A stretch of DNA of 64,000 bases from Linyphia triangularis (Eukaryota > Arthropoda > Arachnida > Araneae > Linyphiidae): positions 94,368,762 through 94,432,761 of the forward strand of contig OZ021727.1 in NCBI GenBank assembly GCA_963978545.1, given 5' to 3'. A program made the position numbers and the translations under genes. Positions 22,187-32,368 of this stretch are shown here, piece after piece. Under the pieces are notes generated by a model. The model was not told where the DNA came from, searched no databases, and saw only the letters and a program-made list of their open reading frames with translations. Each line of letters begins with the position of its first letter. The first letter of the stretch is position 1.

Positions 22187-23113
22187 CAGAGAGAACTAAT
22201 GAGGGTTTGATTCAAACATTTGAGTCAATGTGATTTAGGGGTTAAGAAATCAAATGCATATAAGACGAATACACAATCCTGTTACCTCAAATTCAAAGTA
22301 TTTAACGACTGATTTCTGATATAGAGAGTTCAATAAGATTAAGTTCTTTTACTGTCTTGTAAAATTGCCTAATTCTGACCTGGTTCTGATGCACCGAAAT
22401 CATACCATTCGGCATGAAACATAAAGTTGGGTTGATATTTGATCGCGCAAGAGTTACTAGAGTTATATAAGTTGACAATTTTTAGAAACATCTGAAGAGA
22501 CGATTTTTCCTATTTGTGTTCAACAATGTCAACTAAATCATTCCCACTACCTCACTCATTTTGTTCAAATCGAAAATATTAAAACCGAAATTCAGAACAT
22601 TAAAGTGCTGTTGAATTCTTATAAATGTACTTAACTGTTAGCATCTACAATACATTTAATAATATAATCCATAAAAACAAAGTTTTAAATATAAATCCTT
22701 TATATGCTTCGCTAATTTTTATACTCATTAAATAGCGGCGTTTCTATCAACGTGTGCTTGGTGTTTGCATCAAATTTTAAATACTAAAAGCATCTCTATC
22801 AGCATAATATGAGGAAAACTACTTTTTAAAATGTATTAATTAAAAACGAATGGAAATTTATGCTCTCACATCCAAATATCTTTTATTTATTTTGACTAAA
22901 ACAATATTATTTATTTATTAAAACAATTTTGGCAACAGGAAAGAGTTCTTCAGTGATCGGTTAAATGTTATTTCAGCGCGATTGGATGATGGTAAGTTGG
23001 TTTATTAGTGTTCCGTAAAAGCGACCTTTTAGAGATAAGGATAGCAAGTGTGTTAATAGGTTTGCCCGGCAGCCACAAACAAACAATCGAAATTAAATAA
23101 AGGATTTAAAAAG
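22187..23113 (+). repeat. RepA dispersed repeat, copy 4 (long form)
   Basis: It contains the whole short-form RepA (from about 22658) preceded by about 470 bp absent from copies 1 and 2. That extra part starts TAATGAGGGTTTGATTC near 22199. The extra part matches the inverse of 31215-31690 with only scattered differences, so copies 4 and 5 form an inverted long-form pair. It ends near AATAAAGGATTTAAAAAG. No coding capacity. Confidence 0.85.
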
Positions 23114-23893
23114 AATAATTTTAGAAGTGGAATTTATATTCCTTTAATTTTTTCCCCCTACTAATTGAGGAGTTTGTTAAACACTGAGGGCTTTTCGGTT
23201 TTCCTTGAGATTCATCGTATGCCATGCTTTTACTGAAATATTGTTTATAATGTGATTTGAATTAAGTTGCAATATAGAATTTTATCTAGAACCTTAAAAT
23301 AACCTTTCTTTAATATATTACAATCAAGCATGATTGATAAGCATGTGACCACAATATGAACCAAACTTATTTTACAATTTTCAACAAATTCATTCAATAA
23401 AATGAAAATATAAAATGTCTTAATCGAAACTTTATTACTCTATTAATTCCATGTGGCAGTGTAACAAAATTATTGTAGAAGTATGAGGATTGCCTTGTGA
23501 ACAGTAACAACAACTTGAAAATTTATTTTAGGACAACGAAAATGGTCATAAATTGTAAAAATCTATCTGAAATTTTTTGTAATCAAAGCTCACCATAAAA
23601 CTTGAAAGTTCACCATTTTACAATTCTTGAAAACAATTTTATAGTCATTAATAATGGCAAAAAATGTCATTGAAAACTCTTAGTAAAGGGATTGATTTAT
23701 TTTTCGTTAAAGGTTAGTTCATACCGAATGCTCTTCTTTCATTTAAGGTTCTTAAAATATACTTAATTTATGAAACCCATTTTTATCTGATACAGCAATC
23801 GCAAAATATAAGTCAATCAACGAAATTTGAAAATAAAATAAAATGAAGCGATTTCTTCTATTACCCCAACAAAATTAGTTTTATGATATTTTC
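23114..23893. other. AT-rich stretch, nothing recognised
   Basis: There is no gene or repeat family signal. It leads into the tandem duplication. Confidence 0.5.
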
Positions 23894-24653
23894 TCGCTGT
23901 TTCAAATACGGCACCCGTTGGACACGACACAAAAACTTGACAATATTAAAAAAAACGTCTTGGAAAGAAAAATCACAATTGCTATTAAATCAATGTCAAC
24001 ATTTGAATGCATAACTACTTTGCTATCACCAGATTATGTTTTATAATTTTTGAATTCGAAGGAGCTTTATAAATTTTCAAAGTTAACGAATTTTGGTCAC
24101 AACTGTCTTTAATCGGGAGCCGATTGGAGGGGAAAATAAAATGCTATTTTATTTTTGAATTTTTAAAAAAATATTCCCACTAAATTAGTGTTAAAAAATG
24201 CACCTGTAGTTGTAACAAATATAAATATAATTTTTATAACAACGTGCAAAAAAATTAAACTTCTATTAGCCTAACAAAAATTCGCTGTTTCAAATTTGGC
24301 ACCCATTGGACACGACACAAAAACTTGACAATATTAAAAAAAATATCTTGGAAAGAAAAATCACAATTGCTATTAAATCAATGTCAACATTTGAATGCAT
24401 AACTACTTTGCTATCACCAGATTATGTTTTATAGGTTTTGAATTTGAATGAGCTTTATCAATTTTCAAGTTTAACGAATTTTGGTCACAACTGTCTCCAT
24501 TCGGGAGCCGACTGGAGAGAAAAATAAAATGCCATTTTATTTTTGAATTTTTAAAAAAAATATTCTCACTAAATTAGTGTTAAAAAATGCACCTGTAGTT
24601 GTAACAAATATAAATATAATTTTTATAACAACGTGCAAAAAAATTAAACTTCT
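23894..24653. repeat. 388-bp direct tandem duplication
   Basis: The sequence from 23894 (TCGCTGTTTCAAAT) recurs at 24282 with a period of 388 bp and scattered substitutions (for example TACGGCACCCG against TTTGGCACCCA). Both copies run to GTGCAAAAAAATTAAACTTC. There is no coding content and no terminal repeat I can assign. It is a simple segmental duplication, moderately recent. Confidence 0.9.
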
Positions 24654-24688
24654 TTAAATCAGAAATCGTGGCCAAAGTTGCTCTTTGT

Positions 24689-24999
24689 CACGAGGTGTGC
24701 GGGAAAGTAACTTAACCCACTGACGGTCATGCACGTATATTTACGTCATTTGACCCCCAGTTTTTCAAGCAATACACAACATTTTTAAATTTATAAATGC
24801 AATTTAAAATAAAATATTTTTTAAATATTTTTATTAGGATGATAGTTTATAACCTATCTAAAACAAAAAAATTATATATATGAATTAGAAATATAATTTA
24901 AAAATTATTACAGGGAAAACAATTGTAGAATTTCGTCCATTCCCGGGACCGTCAGTGGGTCGCTCTAGTGTGAAAAAGTAATTTACCGCACGCCTCGTG
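24689..24999. mobile_element. TIR element enclosing a piggyBac-like MITE
   Basis: Outer arms: CACGAGGTGTGCGGGAAAGT at 24689 and, inverted, CACGAGGCGTGCGGTAAATT ending at 24999. Inside, a second pair of inverted ends, CCCACTGACGGTC, lies at 24716-24728 and inverted at 24947-24959. The left inner end directly follows TTAA (24712-24715), the piggyBac target. The right inner end is followed by TCGCTC rather than TTAA, so the right target duplication has mutated or the inner arm has another origin. No coding capacity. Confidence 0.65.
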
Positions 25000-25134
25000 C
25001 TCAAATTTTATATAGTTTTGGTACAGAAATTACATTTTCAGAAGAGATTTATTGTTTGGAGTTGCCAACATTAGTTTATATATGTATTAAAGATATATTT
25101 TGAATGTGAATATAAAAAGTAATGTATGCAACAA

Positions 25135-25204
25135 GCGGGAAATCACTTTTTCAAACTCGTTGAATAAGCTTTTTGCCTCGTTTGAAAAAGAACTGCTTTC
25201 CCAC
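25135..25204. repeat. Imperfect hairpin with arms related to the neighbouring TIRs
   Basis: GCGGGAAATCACTTTTTC (from 25135) is matched by the inverse of 25179-25204 (GTGGGAAAGCAGTTCTTTTT read on the minus strand). The arm resembles the outer arm of the element at 24689 (GTGCGGGAAAGTAACTT). It may be a remnant of the same MITE family. Confidence 0.55.
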
Positions 25205-25327
25205 TAATTGCGTAAAGAACTATTTTTGTAACAATGTTTTTGGAGTTATTTTCTTTTAAATATTGCATCAGTTCCATGGACAGGGAAAATCTGATGAATA
25301 CACTCAAGCTGCTTCTCTCAATGTGTT

Positions 25328-25516
25328 GATTGAAGGCCGACCAAACGGTATAGTGGTTAGAGTGCTAGCTTCTAGACCGCGAGGTTGCGGGTTCGAGTCC
25401 CGTGTTAGGCATGGGTGTTTGTAAATGTATGTTGGCTTGTCAAATGACGAATGTTTCGGCACATTATAGCCCTCGTGTTGCTGACGGCGCCAGATAATCT
25501 GAAAACAACCAACCAA
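25328..25516 (+). mobile_element. tRNA-derived SINE (family 1), copy 5
   Basis: This is a plus-strand full-length copy. Head GGCCGACCAAACGG, box A TATAGTGGTTAG, box B GGTTCGAGTCC, 3' module GCCCTCGTGTTGC and tail AACAACCAACC are all intact. A 10-bp TSD, TCAATGTGTT, lies at 25318-25327 and 25517-25526, with seven extra bases before the usual 5' end. Confidence 0.92.
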
Positions 25517-25526
25517 TCAATGTGTT

Positions 25527-26045
25527 TATCCATCTAAACAAATTCTTGTATATGTTTCATATACTGAATCTTCTACACCTCGCATTTTCTTGTCAGCCCC
25601 TTCCTCCCACAAGCATTAACATCCTGCGTTTTTTTGTGCACGACCATTGCTCTCTTGCAGTATTGACAAGATAAGATAAAAGGAGTGGCAAGTCGATAAG
25701 GCCCTCTTTTAAACCTTCGTAAATCATCCCTAATCAGGTAGCTTCTGTTTCCACGAGTCCTTAATTGTCCGAACCTTCTCAGCAGCATCGTTTTCACATC
25801 ACCATCCTTCCGATACAAACATCTCCCTTGTCAGCACATTCATAAACTCTTTTATTCCCAGGCGTTTATGAAACAGTTCGGTCAATGGCCGCCATCCAAA
25901 TAAATAAACTTGAGATGTGTTTAAGGGTTAAGGCTGGTAAATACAACTAAAAGTTAATCTCGTTCCTTCTTCTTTCTCAAGAGGGTGTCACTGGAATGCC
26001 GCTTTAATTCAAAAGAGAGTCCTGTATGTGATGTCAAATAAAATT
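25527..26045. other. Unassigned stretch
   Basis: An 81-codon minus frame at 25573-25818 is basic and cysteine-containing but matches no domain I recognise. No repeat seen. Confidence 0.4.
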
Positions 26046-26049
26046 ATAT

Positions 26050-26744
26050 TGTTACGAATTTTTGTGTATTTGTAAATACTTCTTAGTGTTAATTTTGTAA
26101 ATAGGAAAATTTATGTACATTTTGGCATAAGGTAGTGCAATAGTTCGTCTTAAGTTGGCTTCCCGGCAATATGGGTCTTAACGCTTGATAACGAGTTTTA
26201 CAGAGATAACGCTGTGAAGCGAGTTTTACAAGGAGCAGGGCATTTAACGTTACGGTAATGGTAATCTCGACAAATTGGCGAGATAAAGCCGAGTTGGCGA
26301 CGGTTTTGGCGACTAATTTTTGTCGCCAAATTTGGCGAGGCCATATACATGTATAGGACTTTTCGATTACTATCTGGAAAGTTCTCCAAATGTCTATCTC
26401 TAGAAGATTCAAGTATGTTCGCCTCCCCTATATAATCTCAAGAGAGCGGGTGATGAAGTTAGTTGTTGACTAGAGTTAGTTGAATCAGTTAGTTGACTGG
26501 AATTACTGAGTCTCAGTGAACAAAGCGACTGTATTGCATTGTCTTTTGCGGCGATTTAGCAGTTGTGTTGTCAAGTGTTTAACTGTTGTTTTGTGCTCTA
26601 TTGTTGTGAAAAGAGCTGTATTGAGTTTACTAGAACGAGAAGTTCTGGAGTTGTAAAGGAATCTGTGAAGAGTTATGTTGGAATAAATTTCTGCAAGTTT
26701 TGACCTGCTTTGGCTTCAAATCTTTCGAACCCGTCCACGCAACA
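26050..26744 (+). mobile_element. Solo LTR, copy 1
   Basis: It begins TGTTACGAA and ends ACGCAACA, with 4-bp flanks ATAT and ATGT that could be a target duplication with one mismatch. It aligns throughout with a second copy at 35565-36328. LTR promoter parts are visible: TATATAA at 26429-26435 and an AATAAA polyadenylation signal at 26682-26687, which give a plus-strand U3-R-U5 order. No internal gag-pol sequence is attached, so it is the product of LTR-LTR recombination. Start and end bases and short TSD fit Ty3/Gypsy or a related class. Confidence 0.85.
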
Positions 26745-27069
26745 ATGTGATTTTCTATGCGCAGGAAAAACAATTATGTATTCTTCATATTGAAGTTGAT
26801 CTCGCATTCCTCTGAGAAGTCGTGGCGATAGGGTTGTCATAAGTGAAGGTGCAATTACCAAAAGTGTGGATCAAACTGTTAAGTTTACAGAATTTAGACA
26901 TCATAAAATCACTAAAATTTAAAATGTGATAGGTAACTACTTCTCCTAGTCGTTACGATTGGTTAAATCTTCAGTTTCCACACCTGTTCTCCCACTAAAT
27001 TTCCAAATTTAGCTACTATTTTATATAGTTCACAGGTTCGTATTTTTATAATCCTTAATTCTATTCCCT

Positions 27070-27254
27070 AGAGGCCGACCAAACGGTATAGTGGTTAGCG
27101 CGCTAGCTTCTAGGCCGCGAGGTTGCGGGTTCGAGTCCCGTGTTAGGCATGGGTGTTTGTAAATGTGTGTTGGATTGTCTAATGACAAATGTTTCGGCGC
27201 ATTATAGCCCTCGTGTTGCTGACGGCGCCAGATAATCTGAATACAACCAACCAA
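27070..27254 (+). mobile_element. tRNA-derived SINE (family 1), copy 6
   Basis: This is a plus-strand full-length copy with intact box A and box B. The tail is CAACCAACCAA. A 10-bp TSD, TCTATTCCCT, lies at 27060-27069 and 27255-27264. Confidence 0.92.
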
Positions 27255-27469
27255 TCTATTCCCTTGAGCTAAAAGTCTTTCTCGATTTTGACTAATTTTA
27301 TTGGAGAACCAATCAAAGTTAAGAAACTGACATTCTACTCTTGTAATTTCAACTGTTCCAATATAGGATAGCTCAGAAATAAAACAGTGAACGAGATAGC
27401 GATTCATATCACCGGAAAGAACACCAAACACACATAATATCGCAATCACGTTTTGAAAATTTAATGAAA

Positions 27470-27935
27470 ATTAATCCACCAAAACAAAATTTTCAATGTA
27501 AATCCTTTACAGGTATTGCTAATTTTTAAGCTCAATTACAACTTATTTCGGTGATTTTGAGTAGTTCAGATCGACTTTTTATATGTTTTAGAAACTACGA
27601 AGAAAACCACTGATTGCTTGCCAAAGACTCAATCTTTTTGAACCAAAGTTAGATAGACTCGTTGTCGATCACTATGCATCCTATCTGCCAAGTTTCAGCT
27701 CGATTACAGGACCACAAGTATCCAAAAACAGTATTTTAAGGATAGCCCACAAAACTTGATAGAATGTCTTTTCATCGAAAACGAGTCTATCTGTTAAGTT
27801 TCAGCTCAATTGGATGACAACAAGTGGGTTAATTAGTCTTCCGAAGTTATAAAAGCGGCCTTTTAATGACCGACCTTAAAACTTGATAAAATGCATTTTC
27901 ATTGACAACGGATCTATCTGTTAGTTCAATATAAT
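27470..27935 (+). repeat. RepA-related divergent copy with internal tandem module
   Basis: The head block (CAAAATTTTCAATGTAAATCC, GCTAATTTTTAAGCTC) is followed by the RepA tail signature CTATCTGCCAAGTTTCAGC. That signature recurs about every 105-127 bp (27681, 27787 and a partial at 27914), with AAGCGGCCTTTTAATGA between. It is more diverged than the other copies and lacks the middle region, so it is an older or different subfamily. Confidence 0.7.
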
Positions 27936-29585
27936 GTGTTAGAACTTGTCGATGAATATGATGTTAAAAGTTATTGTGGCAGATCCGGTCAGAAAACAGT
28001 GTGCACATGGTCAAAGGAGAATTTGAAACACTTTCCAGTCAACCGCAAATGCCAGGAAGGGTCGGAGGCAGCAATCTCTATATATTTAAAACCACGTTCT
28101 GACGATTCCTTGGTAGAGATTGTTTTTGAACTATAAAAAATTGATTTATAAAAGTTGATTATATCTTTAGTTCTAATTGTTACTGGAAAAATATAAAAGT
28201 GTTGTTTTGATTCGTAGAACGCTCTTCTTAAATTCATTTTTATGACATTAAGTTTAGTTTTCTGCATGCACTTGATGCATGGTACTATATTTGGAACGGG
28301 ATTTTGTTGTTTGACAACAGACCTATTATATGAACTATAGTATTATACCTTTAAAAATATTCGAATTCTCAGCTAATAACAAACGCTTACTTTTTCTACG
28401 TAGATCTTTTGAAAGCAAGTTAATTGTATCAACAATTCCCCCCCTCTTATTTAAAGGTAATATTTCATAGTTGCTGATGCAATAAAAAACAAAATATTTT
28501 CGAGTAGTTATTTCACTTTCTGATTTAGAACTTTAGTTTAAAGATATTCTGCTCTTGAAAATTATTAAAGTTGGGTAAATAAAATGACTTGTAAACGCTA
28601 TGTAATATTTATGTTTCATTACTAATTATAATTATGTTTCAGTTTTAAGTGAAAACAATAAAAATAAAAAAAATAAAAAACTTTTTTAAATCCCCCAATA
28701 AAAATTCTCTTTTCCATGTTCATCAATGGACGGCAACCTCCTATCCGTCTTTATAAGCAAAACGCTTTGCTGACCGGAACTGTTTAAGGATATTTTTTCG
28801 ATCCCCATGAACATTTGACAGTTGTTATATATACAGGGTGTATATTAAGTTCAAAACTTTCTAGAAGAGGTAAAAAGAAAAAACTGGTCAGAATGACTTG
28901 AATATTTTATTTTACAGGTTTTTGAAAGTTAAATAATTATAAATATACTTTGTGTATTTGACTACCGTAAGTGCTCCATGATCCACTCTCTGACCGGAAC
29001 TGTCATACATTCACGCTATAAATGTTCATCCCTTCAAATGGGGGATGAAAATGTTGGAATCTGCTGTCTTTTTTCTTTACTTTCCTTGTTTAATCAAATC
29101 GAGATAAGTTACGTGTAAGTAGACACGTCGATGAAGGATGGTTAGTGTTGATGCCCTCCAATCTGGAAATATCTTTTTAATGAGTGAGTCACTGTTTGGA
29201 CTTTCGGTTTCATTGATCTCAGTCTTAATCAGAGAAATCATTCAATAAGGAAGTAGGCTAGAAATGTTAAGACAATGAAGTAAGTTTAGGATAATTAATT
29301 ATAGCTTATTTTAGTTTACTTTCTTCCTTATTAATAAAATCATATTCTAAATAATTTACCGCTATCCTACGAGAAGAGAAGTTTGTGACAGTACCTACCA
29401 ATAAAAGACCGTTTCAACATACTTTTTATTAGAGAAACAAAATTAAGAAAGTTATAAAAATCAATTGCAAAAACATCAAAACTATTATACTGAATAAAAA
29501 TATTTAAGAAATTAGAAATATATGAGAAGTTAGAAAGCCATTGCAAACACACCTTGAGAGCAATGCTACATGAAAGCAGAATGTG
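27936..29585. other. AT-rich stretch, no gene recognised
   Basis: The sequence TGACCGGAACTGT occurs twice (about 28773 and 28995) and an ATACAGGGTGTAT motif lies near 28832. The latter resembles one end of a TA-inserting DNA transposon, but no partner end was found. Short frames on both strands near 27936-28267 are unsupported. Confidence 0.4.
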
Positions 29586-29713
29586 TAATACAATCCTACA
29601 AATATAATAAAAATTAATAGCCAATGTCAGACCAAAAAACAGATATCTGTTTTTTGGCTGCTTAAAGTCTGATTTTGGCTATTAATTTTTATTATATTTG
29701 TAGGATTTTATTA
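29586..29713. repeat. Near-perfect 128-bp palindrome (foldback)
   Basis: Arms 29586-29623 and 29676-29713 are inverse copies with one mismatch in 38 bp; the inner 30 bp (29594-29623 against 29676-29705) are perfect. Between them lies a further perfect 26-bp palindrome (29632-29657, centred on GATATC). Transcribed RNA would fold into a long hairpin with a small internal bulge. It could be a compact foldback MITE, or a source of hairpin or small RNA. No flanking TSD identified. Confidence 0.9.
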
Positions 29714-30090
29714 GAGTATATTATACTCAGATATAAAGTACGTGGGCTTTTCCATTATAAGCTCACCCTCTCCTTCTTCTACCACTTGGCTATAATCTTT
29801 CAGTTGGCGGCCTGGTTTCTAGGTAGTTCTATCATTTCCTTAACCTGATTGAATACAACCTCATTTTATGTGGCAACATTTAATGAGAGAACTCCACCTC
29901 TCTTTTGGTTTTCGACAAGTAACAAAACTGTGACAATTTGGTGTTTATTAAAAACAAAAAATATCGTCAAGTTTGCAACAAGCAGCCGAATATCGAAGTT
30001 CTCCGATTTCCAAATTTTACATAAGATAAGATAGAATTTTTTTATCGAGTTTCGCGACTTTTTCCCGGCTAAAATTCCGATTTGATTTTA

Positions 30091-30259
30091 AACGGTATAG
30101 TGGTTAGCGTGCTAGCTTCTAGACCGCGAGGTTGCGGGTTCGAGTCCCGTGTTAGGAAAGGGTGTTTATAAATGTTTATTGGCTTGTCTAATGACGAATG
30201 TTTCGGCGCATTTTAGCCCTCGTGCTGCTGACGGCGCCAGACAATCTGAAAATAACCAA
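30091..30259 (+). mobile_element. tRNA-derived SINE (family 1), copy 7, 5'-truncated
   Basis: This plus-strand copy lacks the first 8-9 bases of the head (starts AACGGTATAGTGG). Box A, box B and tail are present. A perfect 14-bp TSD, CCGATTTGATTTTA, lies at 30077-30090 and 30260-30273. The truncation at the 5' end with a complete TSD is what incomplete reverse transcription during LINE-driven insertion produces. Confidence 0.92.
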
Positions 30260-30532
30260 CCGATTTGATTTTATGTAATCTTACTAATCTTATAAGATCT
30301 TCAAATTAAATTTTGGTATGTATGTAGCCTTTCTAGTTAGGGCGTGAAGAATTGTAAATTTATTTCAAGTCGCCATTTCCGGTAGGTAACTTCTGATTAA
30401 AATTTAGCACGAGAACTCAAGTTTGTGAGATTTTTTATGTGACTTATCGTATGTGTGTATGGCATTTGTAAATTTGTCTTGGAATTTTGATCTAAACCAG
30501 ATAGATAGAGACATTGTTTCAATATATCATTA

Positions 30533-31690
30533 TCTCTTTTTATATCCATTATATTAATTTCGATTTTGTGGGGCCGACCAAACGGTATAGTGGTTAGCGT
30601 GCTAGCTTCTAGACCGCGAGGTTGCGGGTTCGAGTCCCGTGTTGGCATGGGTGTTTGTAAATGTATGTTGGCTTGTTTAATGACGAATGTTTCTGCGCAT
30701 TATAGCCCTCGTGTTGCTGACGGCGCCAGATAATCTGAATGCAACCAACGATTTTGTGGGTGGGTGTCTGTGTATGTCGATGGTGAGCAAATCCGCGGAG
30801 GTCTAATTTACCCCTTTTTCGTCTTCTAATAGGGCTGAAACTTGGTAGATATATTCGATTTCGATGACAATGCATTCTATCATATTTTGGGGGTATAACT
30901 GTCACTAAAAGGTCGCTTTTACGGAATACTAATAAACCAACTTGCCGTCATCCAATCGTGCTAAAATAGTATTTAACAGATCATTGAAGAAACTCTTTCC
31001 TGTTCGATGTGAATGCATAAATGCCCATTCCTTTTTAAAGAATAAATTTTGAGAAGTAGTTAACCCCATATTTTGCTGATAGAGATGTTTTTAATATTTA
31101 AAATTAGATACAAACACCAAGCACACGTTGATAGAAACGCTGCTATGTTAATGAGTATAAAAATTAGCCAAGCATATAAAGGATTAATATTTAAAACTTT
31201 GGTTTTTATGGATTATATTATGAAATGTATTGTAGATGCTAACAGTTAAGTACATTTATAAGAATTCAACAGCACTTTAATGTTCTGAATTTCGGTTTTA
31301 ATATTTTCGATTTGAACAAAATGAGTGAGGTAGTGGGAATGATTTAGTTGACATTGTTGGACACAAATAGGAAAAAGCGTCTCTTCAGATGTTTCTAAAA
31401 ATTGTCAACTTATATAACTCTAGTAACTCTTGCGCGATCAAATATCAACCCAACTTTATGTTTCATGCCGAATGGTATGATTTCGGTGCATCAGAACCAG
31501 GTCAGAATTAGGCAATTTTACAAGACAGTAAAAGAACTTAATCTTATTGGACTCTCTATATCAGATATCAGTCGTTAAATACTTTGAATTTGAGGTAACA
31601 GGATTGTGCATTCGTCTTATATGCATTTGATTTCTTAACCCCCAAATCACATTGACTCAAATGTTTGAATCAAACCCTCATTAGCTCTCC
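30533..31690 (-). repeat. RepA dispersed repeat, copy 5 (long form, interrupted by a SINE)
   Basis: This is a minus-orientation copy. Its 3' end (CTCTTTTTATATCCATTA on the plus strand) is split from the rest by SINE copy 8. From 30751 it runs through all RepA blocks and then into the 470-bp long-form extension, ending near CCCTCATTAGCTCTCC at 31690. It pairs with copy 4 as a closely similar inverted repeat 8 kb apart. Confidence 0.85.
30573..30748 (+). mobile_element. tRNA-derived SINE (family 1), copy 8, inserted in RepA
   Basis: This is a plus-strand full-length copy with box A, box B and tail CAACCAAC. A 12-bp TSD, CGATTTTGTGGG, lies at 30561-30572 and 30749-30760. The TSD sequence is itself part of RepA (compare CGATTCTGCATG near 61527), so the SINE landed in an existing RepA copy. 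Confidence 0.92.
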
Positions 31691-31820
31691 TATTATTAGA
31701 TATAATGCATGTCCACTTGCATTTTACCCATGGCTTGTAAGAACATTTACAATGATTTCATAGAGTCAGTGTCAAAATTTTAAACCACAGAAATATTCAA
31801 TTTCCCCTTTCAAAGTCATA

Positions 31821-32366
31821 CACTATCTACCAATAAGTATTTGGACACTCATGCAATTGAGAATGTCTGCAGTACTGATCTACGTTACCCTTGATCCCAA
31901 TTCATGGTAGGCTCAACGCTGACTACTACTCCACTAACCTAGATAGCTATATGCGTCCTACGCTGTGGCAATTTTAAGGGTTGGATCATTGTTACTTACA
32001 AGATGACAACGCCACTTGTCAAGTTGCGAGGTCCACCATGGATTAGTATGATGAAAGCATGCTAAACCGACTAGACTGGCCTGCTCAGAGTCCAGACATG
32101 AATCCTATGGAACACCTCTGGGACGAGTAGGATCGCCGAATTAAGGAGTGCAGCAACCGTCCAAAATCGGTGAAAGAACGCACATGTCCACTCCAAGCCG
32201 AGCGGAAGAAAATACTACTGTCCATCATCCAAACACTTGTGGAAAGCATGCCCCGGGGTGCTAATACTGCAATTGCCTCAGGTGGAGGCTCAACCAAATA
32301 TTGAATTTGAATAAATTGCTTTATTGCTTTTATCACAGGCGTCCAATTACTTATTGGTAGATAGTG
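31821..32366 (+). mobile_element. Internally deleted Tc1-like transposon
   Basis: 26-bp terminal inverted repeats, beginning CACTATCTACCAATAAGTA, lie at 31821-31846 and inverted at 32341-32366 with few mismatches. Flanking TA is at 31819-31820 and 32367-32368, the Tc1/mariner target duplication. The interior keeps only the C-terminal half of a transposase. At 546 bp against about 1.6 kb for the family, the N-terminal helix-turn-helix and first catalytic aspartate are deleted. Intact ends mean it could still be moved in trans. Confidence 0.92.
31915..32304 (+). pseudogene. Tc1-type transposase C-terminal remnant (DD34E)
   Basis: The frame reads YLQDDNATCQVARS, then DWPAQSPDMNPMEHLWDE, the second and third catalytic blocks of Tc1 transposases. 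With the internal stop counted as a residue, 34 residues separate the aspartate of DNA from the glutamate of MEHLW, giving the DD34E spacing. In-frame stops at 31975, 32044 and 32128 and loss of the N-terminal half make it inactive. The natural stop is TGA at 32302. Confidence 0.93.
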
Positions 32367-32368
32367 TA

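Noticed and set aside
26089..26412. 107-codon minus-strand frame as a gene
   Set aside because: It is antisense to the solo LTR promoter region and recurs in the second LTR copy, so it is repeat-derived.
28828..28860. TA-CAGGGTGTAT as a mariner-type terminal repeat
   Set aside because: No inverted partner was found within a plausible distance, so only half of the evidence is present.
8034..30748. Genuine tRNA genes at the box A/box B matches
   Set aside because: All eight lie in about 180-bp units with TSDs and a common non-tRNA tail, so they are SINEs. The anticodon and acceptor stems do not form a clean cloverleaf by eye.
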